From: a virus
Virus record (IMG/VR): IMGVR_UViG_3300017776_000182
Span: 1-24,268 of that record
Direction: 5' to 3' (one strand)
Length of the DNA: 24,268 bases
Shown here: positions 21,804 through 24,268 of the stretch, one piece after another
Position numbering within the stretch: the first letter of the stretch is position 1
How the letters are laid out: each line of letters opens with the position of its first letter
The notes under the pieces: generated by a model
The model's database searches: none
Seen by the model: the letters and a program-made list of their open reading frames with translations, nothing else
What the model was told of the DNA's origin: nothing
Made by a program: the position numbers and the translations under genes

Positions 21804-22178
21804 TTATTTTTTTCCGCTTCCTCTACCTGAACCTGAACCTGAAGATTTTCTTCCTCTTCCTCTACCTGAACCTGAACCTGAACTTGCTTTACGAGGTTTT
21901 CTACCTTTTCGGTTTTTACCCTTTGCAGCTGAGACAACATCTTTAGTTTGTTTACCGACTTCTTTTACTGCGTCAGCAACATCACCGAGCTCTTCTTTAA
22001 CTCTTTTTGCTCTTCTTTTTACTTCTTTAGCAACTTTTTTAGCGTCTTCGATAGTATCTTCTACTTCATCTGGAATGTAGTCACCATCTCTGTCGTTAAT
22101 TTTACCTTGCTTGTAAAAGTAATAGTATACACCTGCTCCGACAAGTAGTACACCTAAAATAATAAAAATTGTAGTCAT
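21804..22178 (-). CDS. Small membrane protein with coiled coil and basic SG/RG tail, 124 aa
   Basis: The ATG is preceded by CGGAAAAATT. Residues 2-23 (TTIFIILGVLLVGAGVYYYFYK) form one transmembrane segment. An acidic Asp-rich stretch DRDGDYIPDEVEDTIEDA (about 30-47) recalls a calcium-binding D-x-D-x-D loop. A charged helix (AKKVAKEVKRRAKRVKEELGDVADAVKEVGK) and a low-complexity basic tail (SGSGSGRGRGRKSSGSGSG) follow. The tail could bind nucleic acid or cell-wall polymers. The layout suggests a membrane-tethered protein, with no family recognised. The next gene starts 20 nt downstream. Confidence 0.65.
   Translation of the reverse strand: MTTIFIILGVLLVGAGVYYYFYKQGKINDRDGDYIPDEVEDTIEDAKKVAKEVKRRAKRVKEELGDVADAVKEVGKQTKDVVSAAKGKNRKGRKPRKASSGSGSGRGRGRKSSGSGSGRGSGKK
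21817..21882 (-). repeat. 27-bp direct repeat coding the SGSG/RG tail
   Basis: An identical 27-bp segment occurs at 21817-21843 and 21856-21882. Each encodes the Ser-Gly-Ser-Gly-Ser-Gly-Arg-Gly tract of the 124-aa membrane protein. It was probably made by slippage or local duplication. Confidence 0.85.
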
Positions 22179-22222
22179 AATTTTTCCGTTTTATTTGATT
22201 ATTAATTAAACTTTGATTACTA

Positions 22223-22247
22223 ATATAAATATGTAAATTAATTTAAT
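22223..22247 (-). repeat. 25-bp element, copy 1, containing TATAAATA
   Basis: This segment is identical over 25 bp to 23275-23299. It contains the plus-strand TATAAATA (22224-22231) followed by an AT-rich run ending TTTAAT. It overlaps the stop codon of the glycosyltransferase gene and lies 45 nt before the 124-aa gene. It is probably an extended promoter (box plus upstream AT-rich element). Confidence 0.75.
22224..22231 (-). promoter_or_regulatory. Promoter-like TATTTATA box before the 124-aa gene
   Basis: The exact box lies 45 nt before the ATG at 22178 and is the core of the 25-bp repeated element. Confidence 0.5.
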
Positions 22248-23256
22248 TAGTTGATTTTGGGATTTCCCTACAATTATCTTCTAACTTTTCTAAGATATCG
22301 TAGTACTCATCTTTTTTAAGAAGTTGAATGAAATCGTTATTTGCTCCAACCAAATCTTCTTTTATTTTATTCCAAACTTCATATAGTTCGGGTTTGTTTT
22401 CTTTTTCAGCTTTATCATAAAATGTTTTTGCACCCCATAGATGAAATATCTGTGTACCCAACTCTTTCATAACTTGTACTGATGGTACATTCCAAACTTG
22501 GTGTTGGAATCCTAATGGTGTTGATAATGCGTTAGTTAATGACTGAGACTGAAATGGGGTTTCTCTTGATATTGGTGCACCAGTATTATCATATTCTTCT
22601 TGGAACATCATAGCACTTAATAACCATTGTTCCATTGTGATTTGTGGTGCAGTACTATCTGTAAAGTCTGATTTTTCGAAAAACTTTTCAGAATAACCAC
22701 CTTTATTATTTAGAACAAATCTAAAGTACTTGTCTGTATACCTTTTTAAAAATTCCATGTCTGTAAAACAAATAGCTGCACAATTTGCAGGCATTGTGTT
22801 TATAAATGCCATCACATCCCAATCACTCCATTTAAAAGCTTTTGGTTTATTTAAAACTGATGGGAATGCGTATGTTGTTGGTGATTCTGTATGTAAGAAT
22901 GATACCTGTGCTCTTTCTAATACATCAGGTGTTATGTTGTGTAGTACTAAATCGGTATCCAACATAAGGAAAGGTTCTTCTTGGTGTTTCATTACCCATA
23001 ACTTTGGTGAAGACCAATAATCTTTAGAAATCTTATCACTTGGATATTCGTCAAGTACTTCAGTATTGACTTCATCATATAAAGTATCCATACCAAATTT
23101 TTTATACTCGTTTAAAGTATAAGTGTCTACATACAACATGATTTTTTCAGAGGGACTTGATACCCTCAGTTTTACAACACTAAGTAATTGTGTTAGGAGT
23201 TCTAAGTCGTTAAAGGATTTACCCTCTTCGAGCTTATAAGTGTGAATGTACTTCAT
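22243..23256 (-). CDS. Glycosyltransferase-like protein, GT-A type
   Basis: The 337-aa protein has a GT-A arrangement: an N-terminal nucleotide-binding-like region (KIMLYVDTYTLNEYKKFGMDTLYDEV, 38-63), then KLWVMKHQEEPFLMLDTDLVLH (85-106) with a D-x-D motif at D100/D102 that would bind metal and a sugar nucleotide. Later segments (KAFKWSDWDVMAFINTMPANCAAICF; MEQWLLSAM; HQVWNVPSVQVMKELGTQIFHLWGAK) fit the acceptor half. It resembles short GT-like proteins I recall from Bacteroidota, but no exact family is claimed. In a virion-gene neighbourhood it might decorate phage proteins or alter host surface glycans. The start has no Shine-Dalgarno site, only an A-rich leader. Confidence 0.7.
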   Translation of the reverse strand: MKYIHTYKLEEGKSFNDLELLTQLLSVVKLRVSSPSEKIMLYVDTYTLNEYKKFGMDTLYDEVNTEVLDEYPSDKISKDYWSSPKLWVMKHQEEPFLMLDTDLVLHNITPDVLERAQVSFLHTESPTTYAFPSVLNKPKAFKWSDWDVMAFINTMPANCAAICFTDMEFLKRYTDKYFRFVLNNKGGYSEKFFEKSDFTDSTAPQITMEQWLLSAMMFQEEYDNTGAPISRETPFQSQSLTNALSTPLGFQHQVWNVPSVQVMKELGTQIFHLWGAKTFYDKAEKENKPELYEVWNKIKEDLVGANNDFIQLLKKDEYYDILEKLEDNCREIPKSTN

Positions 23257-23274
23257 AACTTGTTTTTTAGTTTT

Positions 23275-23299
23275 ATATAAATATGTAAATTAATTTAAT
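23275..23299 (-). repeat. 25-bp element, copy 2, containing TATAAATA
   Basis: Identical over 25 bp to 22223-22247. This copy is wholly intergenic, between the 5'-truncated gene and the glycosyltransferase gene. Confidence 0.75.
23276..23283 (-). promoter_or_regulatory. Promoter-like TATTTATA box before the glycosyltransferase gene
   Basis: The exact box (plus strand TATAAATA) lies 19 nt before the ATG at 23256, inside the 25-bp repeated element. Confidence 0.5.
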
Positions 23300-23307
23300 G
23301 AAATTGA

Positions 23308-24268
23308 TTACCATTTTTTACAAGACCAATATCTTGCTTTATGTCTCGGTCCAGGATTATCACAATTGTGTCTTGCTCTAAATGCTTTCCTTCTTTCAGG
23401 ATTATTTTTTTTGATAGACATTGTCTTTTCATTTCCCTTACCTTTGTGACCAAAGTTTACTTTCACTACATTTCCTTTTGGATTCTTAACATAGACTTTA
23501 AACTTTTTAACATCACCTTGCATTATTTTACCAAGCTTGACATCCCTACCTTGATACTCTGCTTCATTTATATCAGCTTTGTATTCTTTCATAAAGTTAA
23601 CAAATTCTTTTATGTCTTGTTCATTTTCTACATCATATTCTTCTACTACTGAAAATCCTTCGTAAATAGATTTAAGATACTTTAAAAAGTCTTTGTCCTT
23701 TTTCATGTCTTTAAAGTCTGGGTCTGAAAATACATTCTTGATAAAATCTCCCGCGTCTTTAGAATCTTGTCTAATTTGGTCGATTACTTTAAACATACCT
23801 TCGTTTACTGATTCTTTTACAAATCCTTCTTTGAATAAAATTTTACCTGTTCTATCTTCAATTGCGATAGTTGCTCGTGGGTATCCACCTTGCATCATTC
23901 TAAATGCTGCTGGGACTGCCATTGGTGTTTTTACTAATTCTTGTTTTACAACCTTACCTAACATAGTTGCCACAATACTAACAGGATAACTTCCTTTTTT
24001 AGCTGCTTTATGTATGATTGCAAGACCTGTTGATTCATCTATTGATTCATGCATATCTTCGATGGTAGCTGCCATATCACCAATAGCCATAGTTACATTT
24101 CCGTTTCTTTGATATAGATAATACTTAACACCTTTTGGATTCGCCGGATTTTGTAGAATGATTCTTTCTACTTTTTGTTTACCAACTAAAGTTTTTCCTT
24201 TGGATACTACAAATTCCTTTTCAACTCCACCCCTCATTGATGAACCATACTTAATCGTAATCTTATCA
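23308..24268 (-). CDS. Prohead/structural-type protein with FRARHNC C-terminus, 5' end beyond window
   Basis: The frame is open to the right edge, adding at least DKITIKYGSS before the first ATG at 24237, so the true start is outside. The N-terminal half (about 1-140 from that ATG) is alpha/beta. Two (I/L/V)-N-E sites, S-V-N-E146|GMF and D-I-N-E225|AEYQGRD, are candidate prohead-protease cuts. The second would release a C-terminal domain, AEYQGRDVKLGK ... KKFKVYVKNPKGNVVKVNFGH ... RRKAFRARHNCDNPGPRHKARYWSCKKW. This conserved Cys/His-rich ending is one I recall from many aquatic T4-like phage proteins. It may be a head-internal or core protein processed into pieces. The C-terminal CxxC-like pattern may bind zinc. 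Confidence 0.8.
   Translation of the reverse strand, partial: DKITIKYGSSMRGGVEKEFVVSKGKTLVGKQKVERIILQNPANPKGVKYYLYQRNGNVTMAIGDMAATIEDMHESIDESTGLAIIHKAAKKGSYPVSIVATMLGKVVKQELVKTPMAVPAAFRMMQGGYPRATIAIEDRTGKILFKEGFVKESVNEGMFKVIDQIRQDSKDAGDFIKNVFSDPDFKDMKKDKDFLKYLKSIYEGFSVVEEYDVENEQDIKEFVNFMKEYKADINEAEYQGRDVKLGKIMQGDVKKFKVYVKNPKGNVVKVNFGHKGKGNEKTMSIKKNNPERRKAFRARHNCDNPGPRHKARYWSCKKW

Noticed and set aside
1-24268. tRNA genes, integrase, insertion sequences or CRISPR
   Set aside because: Intergenic gaps are all under about 160 nt and contain no cloverleaf-like segment or mobile-element feature that I can see.

Overview
The window is a tail-fibre and head-morphogenesis block of a large, AT-rich, T4-like (myovirus-type) tailed phage. 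Every supported gene lies on the minus strand, so transcription runs from high to low coordinates. The diagnostic set is a gp17-like large terminase, gp20-like portal, gp21-like prohead protease, gp22-like acidic scaffold and gp23-like major capsid protein, in T4-like order. T4 has the sheath and tube genes 18 and 19 between 17 and 20; here terminase and portal are separated only by a 74-nt gap. The fibre proteins (WKK..SGS starts, SSSAQ repeats, collagen-like repeats) resemble those I recall from uncultured aquatic phages. The host cannot be fixed from sequence. From memory, the phage bS21 protein looks closest to Bacteroidota bS21, yet many genes carry strong Shine-Dalgarno sequences, which is not the Flavobacteriia habit.

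Layout in transcription order. 24268-21172: a 5'-truncated structural or core-like gene, a GT-A-like glycosyltransferase, a small membrane-anchored basic protein and a membrane-anchored beta-rich protein (weak spanin candidate). 21167-17605: terminase and portal. 17554-13187: a tightly packed run with a portal-adjacent helical protein, a charged core-like protein, an unlisted 48-aa gene, the prohead protease, and four small proteins. Three of those four begin with nearly the same short leader, [M](I)KLK-x-(L/I)L-x-E, ending in the L-x-E pattern that T4-type prohead proteases cut. 13078-12866: a ribosomal protein bS21 homologue with terminator-like hairpins on both sides. 12705-9877: scaffold and major capsid protein, closed by a strong UUCG-loop terminator. 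9779-9117: a PhoH-like ATPase. 9051-1: tail or fibre proteins, including a 1419-aa adhesin-like protein with a cupredoxin-like domain and cadherin-like repeats, and two 56-61-aa genes.

The most unusual gene is the last, 1345-1, cut by the window edge. It starts at a well-placed ATG with an intein/Hint-like domain of 148 residues. The domain keeps the C-terminal cleavage motif (HNYFVGELLIHN|T) but lacks the N-terminal nucleophile and the block B histidine, and it leads directly into a long collagen-like Gly-X-Y tract. I infer a fibre that may release its own N-terminal domain by asparagine cyclisation.

Two further patterns span the window. The 8-bp string TATAAATA, identical to the T4 late promoter box, occurs seven times in intergenic gaps, with two one-base variants, always on the plus strand. 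The coding strand therefore reads TATTTATA 22-112 nt before start codons, suggesting an inverted or diverged late-promoter signal. The scaffold-gene leader contains three consecutive perfect hairpins. No tRNA, CRISPR, insertion sequence or integrase was seen. Apart from the gaps described, the window is fully coding.
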